From NCBI GenBank assembly GCA_936450465.1, contig OW388291.1, positions 76,532,436 through 76,596,435 on the forward strand: DNA of 64,000 bases. The letters are read 5' to 3'. Below are positions 13,401-23,470 of the stretch, piece after piece. Numbering within the stretch: position 1 is the first letter of the stretch; each line of letters starts with the position of its first letter. The position numbers and the translations under genes were made by a program. Under the pieces are notes generated by a model that worked only from the letters and a program-made list of their open reading frames with translations, did no database searches and had not been told where the DNA came from. This DNA comes from Gibbula magus (lineage: Eukaryota; Mollusca; Gastropoda; Trochida; Trochidae).

Positions 13401-14486
13401 AGTGTTATCCATACGATAAGGCGGTAAACAAATAAGGCAGTTGTTGCTAAGTGAGAAGAGGGGAAACAATTAGAAATACATACAAAATTTAACAAGAGCG
13501 AAATAAATAAAAATTAGTTTTTAATGATAAATAATGACCTAATAAGAGAGATTTAGAACAAAGACAATGATGTTATCATAGATAGAACGCGAAACAAATA
13601 AATAATTTGTTGTCGATGAGGTAAAGCGAGATACAAAGAAATTATTGTTCATGTGATAACTTGTGAAACAAATAAATAAGTAACTATCTATTCGAAAAGG
13701 TGAGAAACAAAATGATTATGTTAAAGAGAAATGAAAAAGGAGTTGCACTTTATAAGATAAAACTATATGATAAATAAAGAACTTGGTTGTCAGTCATAAG
13801 ATAAATTGTGAAAGAAAGAAGTTGTCAACCATAATTAATGCACGAAACACATTAAGAATTAACTATCCATGAGATAAAAGGAAAATAAATGTTTTAAAAG
13901 TCGCTTTCAGTTTGAGAAAGTGATAAATAAAATAGATCACGTAGTTGTAATCCATGAAATAACAAGAAGGAACACATAAAGTTCTATCCAAAGGCATCTA
14001 TATTTATCTATTTATGGAATTTTTGTATCAGTAAAACAAATTCGTATAACCTGTCTGACATGATTTAACTACATAAACGTTAATCATGAGAAATGAACAA
14101 ACGGGAGAAAAATTATAGATGATAGGAAATATGTTGACACAGAGTTTGTAAGGAGTTAGTTCCCTTCGTCCGAAAGAGAGACTTTTCACCTTCCCTATAT
14201 TTACCTAGGCTTACGTTCCAAAAGTATGTGGCGATATTATGCAAAACAACATAACATGACATTATAACACGAATAACATAATGAAAGTTATGGATAAAGA
14301 CAGAAGGGCTCAGAGATGACAAGAAAATATATATGGTAAAAGGCAAAGGTAAAGGTATAAATTATACAATTCATGTAAGAAACTAAAATGTTTAATTTGA
14401 TACTAAACAGTGCTAAACTTCTAATGGCCTACCTCGAGGTAAGACGCGTATGTGAGTTTGGTGCCCACTTCACAGCTGTAAGACAT
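4384..14486 (-). CDS. TDO2: Tryptophan 2,3-dioxygenase gene, 12 exons, intact
   Basis: TDO is the cytosolic haem enzyme that opens the indole ring of L-tryptophan to N-formylkynurenine, the first step of the kynurenine pathway. Coding exons in transcription order: 14486-14433, 13072-12997, 12549-12482, 11889-11821, 11010-10949, 10651-10576, 10283-10164, 8184-8113, 7997-7937, 6680-6543, 5314-5215, 4480-4384. They total 993 nt (330 residues plus TGA), all introns are GT/AG and all phases agree. Residues equivalent to the human active site are present: Y13 and Y16 (Tyr42/45), F38, distal H42 (His76), F106, R110 (Arg144), haem ligand H268 (His328) and T282 (Thr342). The family is usually about 380-406 residues. 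This protein lacks most of the disordered N-terminus and about 25 C-terminal residues, and has a 3-residue insertion after GTGG. The start is the ATG at 14486, but an AG just upstream (14495) could be an acceptor, so another 5' exon is possible. The alignment was made from memory of the human protein. Confidence 0.93.
5215..5314 (-). CDS. TDO2: TDO exon 11, haem-ligand exon (residues 266-299)
   Basis: Acceptor atgtag, donor gtgagt. It encodes STHIHMVHRMIGQKQGTGG, carrying proximal haem ligand H268 and T282 exactly 14 residues later, the spacing between His328 and Thr342 in the human enzyme. The loop reads GTGG-TEN-SSGYDYLRST, three residues longer than GTGGSSGYHYLRST. Confidence 0.95.
5985..6060 (-). 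repeat. tRNA-like SINE fragment
   Basis: On the minus strand there is an A-box-like TTGCTCCATTGGTAAAGGC, then a B box GTGTTCGAATCCCAC. The spacing resembles a tRNA, but I could not fold a clean acceptor stem. A tRNA-derived SINE head or tRNA pseudogene is more likely than a working tRNA. Confidence 0.5.
6318..6435. mobile_element. Fold-back MITE-like palindrome
   Basis: The arms GGCAAATAATGACC and GGTCATTATTTAC flank a second inverted pair, TTATGGCAATAAACTC and GAGTTTATATGCCATAA. It lies in the TDO intron between exons 10 and 11. No target-site duplication was seen. Confidence 0.5.
6543..6680 (-). CDS. TDO2: TDO exon 10 (residues 220-266)
   Basis: Acceptor ttacag, donor gtaagt. It encodes the strongly conserved segment GALLIILHQDKPEFQQPYQL then LTLLMDIDVALMKWR, matching [35 protein letters not shown] of human TDO apart from local substitutions. 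It ends one base into codon 266. Confidence 0.96.
6737..7078. repeat. 52-bp intronic minisatellite, block 1
   Basis: About 6.6 copies of a 52-bp unit, for example starting at 6757 and 6809 (GTGTTTACCTTTGTGGGATA). It lies in the intron between TDO exons 9 and 10. Block 2 continues beyond a 173-bp insertion. Confidence 0.93.
7079..7251. mobile_element. MITE with 19-bp perfect TIRs and 10-bp target duplication
   Basis: Perfect inverted ends CAGTCTGATTAAAATCGAC (7079-7097) and its complement (7233-7251). Inner arms also pair imperfectly (GGGATACGAAC with GTTCGTATCCC). AGTGTTCACC occurs on both sides (7069-7078, 7252-7261), a 10-bp duplication. A 9-10 bp duplication is typical of Mutator-like elements. 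Only non-coding sequence lies inside. It interrupts the 52-bp minisatellite. Confidence 0.85.
7252..7936. repeat. 52-bp intronic minisatellite, block 2
   Basis: About 13 copies running directly into exon 9. On the gene strand each unit carries CAAAG|GTGAAC or CAAAG|GTAAAC, close to the real exon 9 donor AAAG|GTAAAC at the array's edge. Confidence 0.93.
7937..7997 (-). CDS. TDO2: TDO exon 9 (residues 200-220)
   Basis: Acceptor gtccag, donor gtaaac. It encodes DSVDLDPILNDERFKKDSEK plus one base of G220. Its donor context, AAAG|GTAAAC, is the sequence repeated in the 52-bp minisatellite filling the following intron. Confidence 0.88.
8113..8184 (-). CDS. TDO2: TDO exon 8 (residues 176-199)
   Basis: Acceptor ctgtag, donor gtgagt, 24 codons. 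It encodes RWLGTNPGLKDTSFWDKF, aligned with [20 protein letters not shown]. Confidence 0.92.
8357..8772. repeat. 30-bp minisatellite in TDO intron 7
   Basis: About 14 nearly identical copies of a 30-bp unit built on AACTAATGATTAAGCTAACC. Because 30 is divisible by 3, frames stay open on both strands (8211-8699 and 8329-8823). I treat both frames as artefacts. The array lies between exons 7 and 8. Confidence 0.92.
8990..9209. mobile_element. Degraded fold-back element
   Basis: TACGATTTGTAGTTACG near the left pairs with CGTAACTACAAATCGTG to the right. Outer ends (GGTCCGTTCACAC and the complement of GTGAATGGGCC) pair loosely. It lies in TDO intron 7 and abuts the TTAA element at 9205. No coding capacity. 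Confidence 0.45.
9205..10040. mobile_element. 836-bp TTAA-type non-autonomous DNA transposon
   Basis: The first and last 22 bases are perfect inverted repeats, beginning TTAAAGAGCCATCACGGATG. Subterminal sequences (TTTTTGGAAAATAT and complement) also pair. TTAA ends fit piggyBac or Kolobok target preference. No transposase frame inside. It lies in TDO intron 7. Confidence 0.75.
10164..10283 (-). CDS. TDO2: TDO exon 7 (residues 136-175)
   Basis: Acceptor gtacag, donor gtaaga, 40 whole codons. This is the least conserved exon. It opens with KSRRLYE, equivalent to the YNRRHYRD region, runs through an acidic linker (DYPDEENGG) and ends LFDVIN, in line with LLELVE. Confidence 0.85.
10576..10651 (-). 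CDS. TDO2: TDO exon 6 (residues 110-135)
   Basis: Acceptor taccag, donor gtgagt. It completes R110, the residue that pairs with the tryptophan carboxylate, and encodes the near-invariant SGFQSLQFR block. It ends in phase 0. Confidence 0.95.
10949..11010 (-). CDS. TDO2: TDO exon 5 (residues 90-110)
   Basis: Acceptor ttttag, donor gtatga. It encodes LVVEHFHILETMPPLNFVDF, matching [20 protein letters not shown]. F106 is included, and R110 is split across the next intron (AG|G). Confidence 0.94.
11039..11279 (-). mobile_element. tRNA-derived SINE, full length, with 12-bp target duplication
   Basis: On the minus strand: tRNA-like head with A box TAGCGCAGTGGTTAGCGCG and B box GGATCGAATCCC, then a body, GGCGTTAAACCCTAACTCAC, and a (CTCA)n tail. 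It is flanked by ACGTATGTTAAA (11027-11038) and ACGTATGCTAAA (11280-11291). It lies in the TDO intron between exons 4 and 5, 16 bases from exon 5. SINEs with this tail are familiar from gastropod genomes. Confidence 0.92.
11821..11889 (-). CDS. TDO2: TDO exon 4 (residues 67-89)
   Basis: Acceptor attcag, donor gtaggc, 23 whole codons. It encodes a helix of the type KIEFHTAINRLQRVVQVIR, aligned with the MLKVVSRMHRVSVILK helix of the human protein. Confidence 0.9.
12482..12549 (-). CDS. TDO2: TDO exon 3 (residues 44-66)
   Basis: Acceptor ttttcag, donor gtttgt. It encodes [20 protein letters not shown], matching [20 protein letters not shown] of human TDO. It completes codon 44 and ends in phase 0. 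Confidence 0.95.
12997..13072 (-). CDS. TDO2: TDO exon 2 (residues 19-44)
   Basis: Acceptor cattag, donor gtaagt. It encodes the conserved block VHDEHLFIIVHQ, with F38 and the distal-pocket H42. It ends one base into codon 44. Confidence 0.93.
14433..14486 (-). CDS. TDO2: TDO exon 1 (residues 1-18)
   Basis: It starts with ATG and encodes MSYSCEVGTKLTYASYLE, where Y13 and Y16 match the human YGNY substrate-pocket tyrosines. The donor gtaggc follows directly. It ends in phase 0. The true 5' end is uncertain because ttgcag, eight bases before the ATG, is a plausible acceptor. Confidence 0.8.
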
Positions 14487-14734
14487 GCTTGTTCCTGCAA
14501 TGATTACAATGAGGAATTGTTTATTTGTGAGCTTCCCAAATACTGTTAAACTGGTCACTGTTCTTATGTGTGAACATAAAATAAACAAACAAATCCTAAT
14601 ATCAATATTCTATTTCATTCGAATTTTGAAACAAAATGTAAAGATGAAATTGTGTAAGTGTTGCTTTTTTTCTAAAGTTCTATTCATGTGGTCAATATAT
14701 ATATATATACGTTTATCATCCAAAACTGTGTTCC

Positions 14735-15175
14735 ACAGGAGATATCGCTTGTGTGAGATCAAACAATATCTCCTAGGAGATATCGTTTTGACAGTAGATT
14801 TTGAACAATGCCCTGTCACCGTCAACTACATGACATCACAGTGCTTTTACATCATCGAGTAATGACATCACACTGCTATGACGTCATAAACATGATGACG
14901 TCACAATGCTATGACATCAGCGCATTTGAAGTCAACCAGCAGAGTTGTGCTCAGAGATGTACACTTTCTCAGTGAAACGTAATTAAGAATGATTTTGGAT
15001 GATAAATAGAATCTCACCCTCGTGTCTTCTGATATCAAATATATCAACACTCGTTGATAAAAGTAAAAATATCCTCGGCAAGCCTCGGATATTTGTAACT
15101 TTAATCAACTCGTGTTGATATATTTGATATCAGAAGACACTTGGGTGAGATTCTCTATTTATTACAATCATATTT
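14735..15175. mobile_element. Palindromic DNA element, copy 1
   Basis: The core 15012-15162 folds back on itself: AGAATCTCACCCTCGTGTCT and its near complement enclose TATCAAATATATCAACACTC arms. The flank back to about 14745 matches, in reverse, the flank of the copy at 36545-36865. It holds several TGACATCA/TGACGTCA words. No coding capacity. It lies just upstream of TDO exon 1. Confidence 0.7.
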
Positions 15176-15179
15176 CGGC

Positions 15180-16755
15180 CAATGTACACATGAAGCGTAC
15201 GTATAATCGTTGTTAACCGCTTAGTGGATACAATGTTGACATACATATTTTATAAAATCACACGCTGTAAATCAACAGTACAATAGACTTGTTAATGTTT
15301 TTATAGAACATGCGACGGTATAACAAATAATGATTAATATGTTCATAACTTCCCAGAAGTAACCATCGTGATAGCGAGGTAGATTATTTATTTGAATGTC
15401 CAAACATTAAGTAAAACCACTAAAACCAGTAAAACGACTAAGAATCCACACAACACTAAATACTACAATACTAGTAACTTTAAAATCCAGTCAGTCCTTC
15501 ATTTTTATTATTTTGATATCTCAATTTCAAAAGAATTCATCACGAATACGAAATCTATTTTTTGGAAACAATAGTTTTATAAAATAATTCAATTTTTAAT
15601 CTATTTTGATCATTATAAATTGTTACAATTCTTAATTGTGCAAAAAGATGGTTTTACTGTTTTAGAAATTACAAATTTAACAGAAACTGTTTAAATATTT
15701 CATAACCTTATTTCATTAGCTTTTGAAATATTTGACAAGCTCAAAACTCGACATAAAATCTTTCTCCTACCTCGCTGTATTGTCGATTCACGTATAACTT
15801 GGGCAGGGCGGTTTCTTGTTAAACGCAAATGAAGTAGCATTTATATACATAGTGAATAGATGCAGGCAAATCAGGTAGGCTGTAGTTTCGTTTTGTTACC
15901 CAATTGTTAACGTTTGTCTATCGGCCAAATATAGAGCTGGCTCACAACGACATTTCTCTTAGCTTGAAACTACGCGTTATATTTCAACTATATACCTTAC
16001 ATGGCATAACACACATTAACGTTTGTCAAAACTTCTCAGAACATGTTTTTTTTAAACCAGGACGTTCTTAATGGCAAATTTGAAATTTATATAATCGGAA
16101 ATATTTATTTTTAAAACTAATTACTATGGTCAAAATACATATTTTGTTGATGAACGTTAGCATTTGGCAAAAGAGCCCGTTCCATGCCAATAATAAACGA
16201 GTTCAATATTAGTGAACGTAATATTTGAACCGTGAACGTTCTTGCCACTGTGTAATTTCAATATACATGTTCTCCTAGCCGTCTCCGTGAACTGTTAGTA
16301 CTTACCTTTTTACCGCTGCTTTTAACAATTATAAAAAATACATATGTTTCTCTGAAGCGGGATGAATGGTCTCGGTATACAATAGGGTAACTTGACAATC
16401 ACACAAACATCCGTAACCATACGGTACCATGTCAAATACATAATGCATATGATATGAAGGCTATGCAATTGAAAATTAGTTATGTTGCGTGTCAAATCAA
16501 TACTATAGAATTGAGACTGGGAATTTAAAATTACAGACTATTGCATAGAGACTTGTCACGGAATATGCACGATTTGATCTTCTATTGCCAATATGGGGAA
16601 CTAGTTTAGTTGAAAAATAGCTGTAATGTTTATGTGACGTGATGTCATTCTACACCTTTTGAGACGTCGAACGACTCCTTTGTATAGAAGAAGGCATATC
16701 CTTGGTATTTTATAAACTAGAAATATATAGATTTATGAAAATCCTTAATGTCAAA
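15180..16755. other. AT-rich sequence upstream of TDO, no feature recognised
   Basis: No exon, RNA gene or clear repeat was recognised. It could hold a TDO promoter or 5' untranslated exon, but I see no element I can name. Confidence 0.4.
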
Positions 16756-16756
16756 G

Positions 16757-17695
16757 ACACACAGGCACACACACACACAGACACACACGGACATACACTT
16801 ACACAGACATACTCTTGACACAGACGTACACTGATACACAGACATACACTGAAACACAGACATACACTGACATACAGACATACACTGACACACAGACATA
16901 CACTGACATACAGACATACACTGACATACAGACATACACAGACATACGCTGACATACAGACATACACTGACATACAGACATACACTGACATACAGACACA
17001 CTGACACACAGACATACACTGACATACAGACACACTGACATACAGACATACACTGACACACAGACACACTGACATACAGACATACACTGTCACGCAGACA
17101 TACACTGAAACACAGGCATACGCTGACACACAGACACACTGACACACAGACACACTGAAACACAGATATACACTGACACAGACATACACTGACACAGACA
17201 CACACTGACACAAAGACATATACTGACACAGATATACACTGACATACAGACATCCACTGACACGCAGACATACACTGACACACAGACATACACTGACATA
17301 CAGACATCCACTGACACGCAGACATACGCTAACACACAGACACACTGACACACAGACATACACTGACATAGACATACACTGACATACAGACATACATTGA
17401 CACAGACACACTGACACAGACATACACTGACACACAGACATACACTGACACGCAGACATACACTGACACACAGACATACACTGACATACAGACATCCACT
17501 GACACGCAGACATACGCTAACACACAGACACACTGACACACAGACATACACAGACATACACAGACATACACAGACATACACTGACACAGACATACACTGA
17601 CATACAGACATACATTGACACAGACATACATTGACACAGACACACTGACACAGACATAAACTGACACACAGACATACACTGACACACACAACCAT
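16757..17695. repeat. CA-rich minisatellite
   Basis: Variants of ACACTGACATACAGACAT (18 bp, built from 6-bp blocks) repeat for about 940 bp. On the minus strand this gives Cys-Val-Ser-rich frames in all three phases (16710-17815), which are artefacts of the repeat. Confidence 0.9.
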
Positions 17696-17699
17696 ATAA

Positions 17700-19803
17700 A
17701 CAGGTCCAAAGAACGCTAACAAATAGATACGCAGACACAGATGAACGGTTGGATAAACTGACAAAATGCATATACAACTATATCTGCACGGGTTGCCTTT
17801 CACGCACCAGTACACATCAATGAACTGTTTTTTTTAATTTCGAGGTAATAAACATTGCATGTGTTATGACGCTTTGATAAACCTTCCTCGTTCGTTTTAT
17901 TTGTGTGATGTATTTGAAAGAAAGGTGACTTGTTTGCATGGGTATCCATAAATAGTGTTCGGAGAAATGCGTTCTCTCTTGGAAAGGAGGTTTCTTAAAT
18001 ACAGAGAGAAGCATATTCCTCAAGAATACACGGGTCTGTGTACATTTAATGTTACTCTGATACAAATTGACTCGTTCTACCCTAAACATCGCTTTCACAG
18101 TGTATAAGTTACAAAGTCTACTATCGGGTAATGTGTAGAATGCCTTATTAACCAGTCAATGTGTACATTGTGTGCGCTGTCTTAAATCCCCAGATATTGT
18201 GTACGTGGCCTGATTAATTAACGCAATTATTGTTCAGATTGACTGATTGTTGAACAGTGATTCCATATATAACAAGATTACAGTGGGTGTTGTTCTATTT
18301 AAATAAACGACCCACCAATTGTATACAAATATTTGGAATGAATGATGAATTCACTATTTTTTTACGCAGTATATAAATACATGAAATTATTTTACATGGA
18401 ATACAATCATGTGAAATACTCAAACAAATGGGAATAGGTACATGACAAATAACAGATATGAATACGTCCAAAAAAAAATCTTTTTACAGTGCACTTTTGT
18501 GGCACATTGTTTCCAACTTTTATAAATCGTTACACTTATTTGTGGCACATTGTTTCCCACTTTTAGAACATTTACACTTATTTGTTGCACCATGTGTCAG
18601 AACATTTACACATATTTGTGGCAGATTGTTTAACATCTTGTATAGTCTTGGTCACCGCAGTTAGATTATGTTTGAACTGATTGACCAATTTGCTAAGGTC
18701 AAATTGATTCCTTGAATATAGCCCTTTCAGGACACCTGCCTGTACACCAACACACTTTTTTTTTTTTTAATATGCTGTTTTCTAAGTGAATTTCTGAACT
18801 TTAATATTTTCTTTTACTTTCTGTATTTCTGACGCGGGCATATCTTGATATTTAAATATTTGTCAAACCGATTGCAGAGCAAAATATTCATCTGATTCTT
18901 TTCAAATCGTAAATCTCTTCTGACTACCGGAGACATAATATTGCAATGTTTGAAACAAGGTAATAACGCTTTGCAGGAAATGTATTCCCAAATATAACAG
19001 TGTTCAACATATCAATGTGACTGATAATTCAATTTGGGGAAGGAACTAATTAGCTAGGATCTGTCATTTTGTTTAAAATATGTTGTTTACATTTCTTAAA
19101 TGACATTGTATGAAACAGTTAATCACAACTAAAAACCATGATAAAACAGATGATAACAATTACAGCTGGATCTTTAGTCAAACCGATAATAACTTAAAAT
19201 GTAATCTCGACATAATCGTTTATTAATGCGATTATAATGAAATAATATGATGATAATGTTAATATGTCAATGTTTTTGTCCTTTGTTTCATTCAAACCTG
19301 CTACTGTTAATATAGTCACGGAAATAGCAACTTTTGCTTATTGATAATTTCAAATGCATGTACTAAGCATGTTTTGGATAAATCAATGTTCTGTTAATAA
19401 AACATGTTTTCTGGTCTGTTGAAATATATTAATACATGAATAATTTTGAACTGAAGTCATATCAACGTATCTGAATTGCATGATTAAATTTTGATGGAAA
19501 TGAGTGACCCAAGTTCAATTTGCAGATGCTGCTCATATTATATCAACCATAGAATTCTCGATACTCATTAGACAAAGTTTTAACAATGTTTTAGCAGTGG
19601 ATTCAATATTAAATAAGTCTAAATGATGAAAGTCTTATTCAAATATTAATTCATGTTTAATGTATTGATACATTTTATTTCTATTCCTATACTTTCTTAC
19701 CTACTTTCTTTCTTCTTTTAATTATGTACCATTTTCGGTTTCGAAAGGTTTTTCTTTACATTCAAGGATCACGTGTCACGTGCGGAATGTGACGGAAACA
19801 ACG
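17700..19803. other. AT-rich intergenic sequence
   Basis: The only structure noted is a short degenerate repeat at about 18495-18640 (CACTTATTTGTGGCACATTG). No exon recognised. Confidence 0.4.
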
Positions 19804-20715
19804 TAAAACCACGTGCAGGTGAGTGAGGAATTAGTAACGAGCACTAATTCCTCCTACATCGTGATGTGGGTCTGTTTTCATCGGGACATTGTTTATACCT
19901 GTTCCAGGAAAATAGTTGTATTGCTAAAATCTAAGCCCATAGGTTAGGATGCCTTTTGTATATTACATGTCAGATCGATCATCAACTCATTGATTGGTTT
20001 CTAGGAATTCTATTACAATGCTGAAGGTTGTTTTCATAGACACGCGTAAATAGAAACGTTCATTGTGAAGTGAATATACCATTTCACAGTTCAAGTAATA
20101 TGAATTTTCAGATCTTAAGCAATTTTCTTTTTAAACATTTCATATTTTAACACGGTATTCTTCTCTTGTATGTAACATACACTCAAACACAAAAGAAAAG
20201 TTTTCATTTTCAACAGAGTAAAACACGAAATATTTCTGTCTAAGAAATTTGACAGACACGTGTTGTTTAAAGACTACTCTGAACACTTGGTGTAACATGT
20301 GGATTGAAATATTTTGAATTTTGTATGGTGATGTTTCATTTGCGATTGAGTGAATTTGTTGATCAGAGAAAAGTATCCGTCGATGTGGATTATGTGGATT
20401 ATGACTTTCTAAGAATTCTATTACAATGATATGAAGCATAGATTGCTGTAAATAGAAGGGTATAATATGTCTGAAGTGAATAAACTATTTCACGCTTCAA
20501 TTAATGTCACTTTTCAGATCTTAATTCGTTTTTAAACATTTTATATTTTTAAACATGGTTTTCTTCTCTTGCACGTTACGTATTTGTTGAGAGTAGAAAA
20601 AAACGGTTGATGTTGATCATAACTTTATTCTATTAGAATGTTTTCGAATAATCTTATAATTTATAATTACTGTAAACTATATATTATATATATGTTTTAA
20701 CTTATTTCGGGATAC

Positions 20716-21629
20716 GGACGGAACGGCGACACAGCAAAACGGCGACAAGCCAGAACGGCGATAATTTGGACAGAACGGCGAAACACATTTCTTACTAAAT
20801 TTTACACCAAAATCGCTGGACTAAACGGCGACACATTTGGACTAAACGGCGACAAATTTTTTTTTATAAAATAGTTTGTATAAGTTATATTGTAAGATCT
20901 TTCATGTCTGAGATGTTTATTCACGATGTTTACATAGTTAAATGAAGATTTCTGATGTGCGTGACTATAATCCAATCTGTCTTATGCTTTGATGTTGTAT
21001 TAATCCTTAGATTGTTTTGTTTGTCATTAATTAATTGTTAATTAAAAGTTAAATAGACTGACTCAATGTCACTTGAAAAAGATATAAAAACCGAGAAAGA
21101 AAGCGTTGTAAAATAGATGGCCCAAAACGAATGATTCTGTAAAGTCGTCATTGCCGTCGATGTAGTTTATGACACTGCTCTTCAACTGGTTCGATGGTGT
21201 AATTAAATGATGTTTGTACATATTTACTAAGCATTATTAGATGTGAAGTTACTGATTTATATGAACATTAAACTAGCTTTCTATATATAATCCTTGGGGC
21301 GAGATATGGGCGCCTAGTTGTGAAATCACCCATATACAAAATGTAAGCAATCAGCAGTGACACTAATTAGACAATGATCCACCAGTTACTATGTTGATTC
21401 ATAATTGAATATGGGTCTAAAATAAAATATTAGAGACTAATAAATTTGTTTGTCTTGTTTTGGTTATACGAATATATAATATACAACACAAAAATACAAC
21501 AGACAAATATACAACAACTAAATGGAACAAATGGTGGAACAGTGACAGTCAATTCATAAATAGTTAATATAAAAATAAAATATTTGGTGTCGCCGTTTAG
21601 TCCAACCCATTTCTGTCGCCGTTCCGTCC
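20716..21629. mobile_element. 914-bp TIR element with iterated ACGGCGACA ends
   Basis: Perfect 16-bp ends GGACGGAACGGCGACA and its complement (21614-21629). The word ACGGCGA recurs six times within the first 140 bp (20723-20852) and twice inverted at the right end (21590-21620). The orthologous point in segmental copy 1 (about 1058-1072) lacks it, so insertion followed the duplication. No transposase frame. No clear target duplication seen. Confidence 0.75.
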
Positions 21630-22313
21630 AGAAACACGTTGATACATTTATTTATATTGAAAAATAACTTCATTATGTTCAGCCAAGAGGTTGTTTTCAT
21701 AGTTTCAAAATCATGGATACTTATTTCAGAACGACGAAAATATGTTCTTTGTTAAGGGTTACATACTTCATTTTTTGCGATCGCATATATTTTATTTTAT
21801 CTTCTATTTTCTAGTCTCACAGAAACCTAAATGTGTGGCTTTCAATATATGTTTTTTATGTGCGTCAGAGATGAGAGCTGAGTGTGGTCCTCAACGTTTA
21901 CAATATTATATTATATATGCAGTTTAAGTTATACACACACTTAGATCTATCTGAAACGTCGCGATAGAACATTACTTTAGTCATCTCTGTAAAATTTCTT
22001 CTATGACATTTGGGGTGAACTTCACTGCTATTTGCTTATGATACATTCTTTGGCCTTTAATCAATTGATCATATAAACTATTTAACCTGATTATGGTGAA
22101 CACTTGAATATGAATTATGTGATGATTTATATGCAAATGTATTTTTTACTGATTTCTATATCTAAAAAAGGCGATAGAAAAAATACCTTACTAACACAAA
22201 AGAAGGCACTTCTCTTTTAAAATTATCAATATCCTTGAAAATATTATGTTAACTATTGCTGTGTTTTATTTTATGTCAAATGTGTTTAATATATCTTACT
22301 CGTTGCAAGAAAA

Positions 22314-22940
22314 CGGGAGAAGGCTATCATAGTTAGACAGTTTGTTCAAAACTTTACATGGGAGAAGGCTATCATAGTTAGACAGTTTGTTCAAAACTTT
22401 ACATGGGAGAAGGCTATCATAGTTGCACAGTTTGTTCAAAACTTTACATGGGAGAAGGCTATCATAGTTAGACAGTTTGATCAAAACTTTACATGGGAGA
22501 AGGCTATCATAGTTAGACAGTTTGTTCAAAACTTTACATGGGAGAAGGCTATCATAGTTAGACAGTTTGTTCAAAACTTTAAATTTGAGAAGGCTATCAT
22601 AGTTAGACAGTTTGTTCAAAACTTTACATAGGAGAAGGCTATCATAGTTAAACAGTTTGTTCAAAACTTTACATGGGAGAAGGCTATCATAGTTAGACAG
22701 TTTGTTCAAAACTTTACATGGGAGAAAGCTATCATAGTTAGACAGTTTGTTCAAAACTTTACATGGGAGAAGGCTATCATAGTTAGACAGTTTGTTCAAA
22801 ACTTTACATGGGAGAAGTCTATCATAGTTAGACAGTTTGTTCAAAACTTTACATGGGAGAAGGCTATCATAGTTAGACAGTTTGTTCAAAACTTTACATG
22901 GGAGAAGGCTATCATAGTTAGATAGTGTGTTCAAAACATT
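22314..22940. repeat. 45-bp minisatellite
   Basis: About 14 copies of a 45-bp unit built on GGGAGAAGGCTATCATAGTT. The period is divisible by 3, so a 221-codon minus frame stays open. I regard that frame as an artefact. The array is absent from segmental copy 1. Confidence 0.92.
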
Positions 22941-23470
22941 TAATGAATGAAACATGATCAATATATATTAAAATCTATAATTAATAAGGTTAATTGATAT
23001 AATCCATTATTTTTATTAGACAATTAGAACTCACAACCTACCTCCTGAAATAATGTATGATGTATCGGAAACAGGAAACTTCTCTGTTGAAGATTGTCGA
23101 TTCATTGCGTGAAGATATAGCTATTTCACATTAAGTTTTTTCCAGTCGAACTGGCACTTCATTACAGACTTTGTTAATATCGTTCTGAATGGTCCTTTAT
23201 AAAAGACTTGGAATAATTACACCTCATTTCCATACCTATTTTATACATTCTAGCGTCTATTACATTATTACATCGACAAATATCGCACTGCATTGGTAAC
23301 ACATGTCATTATTCGCAAAAACGCGATGCATGTTCAATATGAATGAAACGTGAATTATTCATTCAAATCAATGCATTAATTAATAATTCTTGTTTTTACA
23401 AAATCAACTTTGGGGTGGGTTTTTTCAATGGAATATCTAAATTTACAAATGTCAAGCAATATTTTATTTT

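Larger units (their letters stand above)
19804..23470. repeat. Segmental repeat copy 2 (partner 1-2350)
   Basis: Same orientation as copy 1. It begins ACGTGCAGGTGAGTGAGGAA as copy 1 does at position 3. It has a second degenerate internal copy of its first block at about 20410-20640, a TIR element at 20716-21629 and a 45-bp array at 22314-22940. The small frame at 20140-20439 lies in the repeat and is not convincing. Confidence 0.8.

Noticed and set aside
16710..17815. Cys/Val/Ser-rich minus-strand frames up to 267 codons
   Set aside because: All three phases are open because the sequence is a CA-rich repeat of 6- and 18-bp blocks. Composition explains the residues.
22296..22961. 221-codon minus frame of KVLNKLSNYDSLLPC repeats
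   Set aside because: It is a 45-bp tandem array absent from the paralogous segment at 1-2350, so it is a recent expansion and not a protein.
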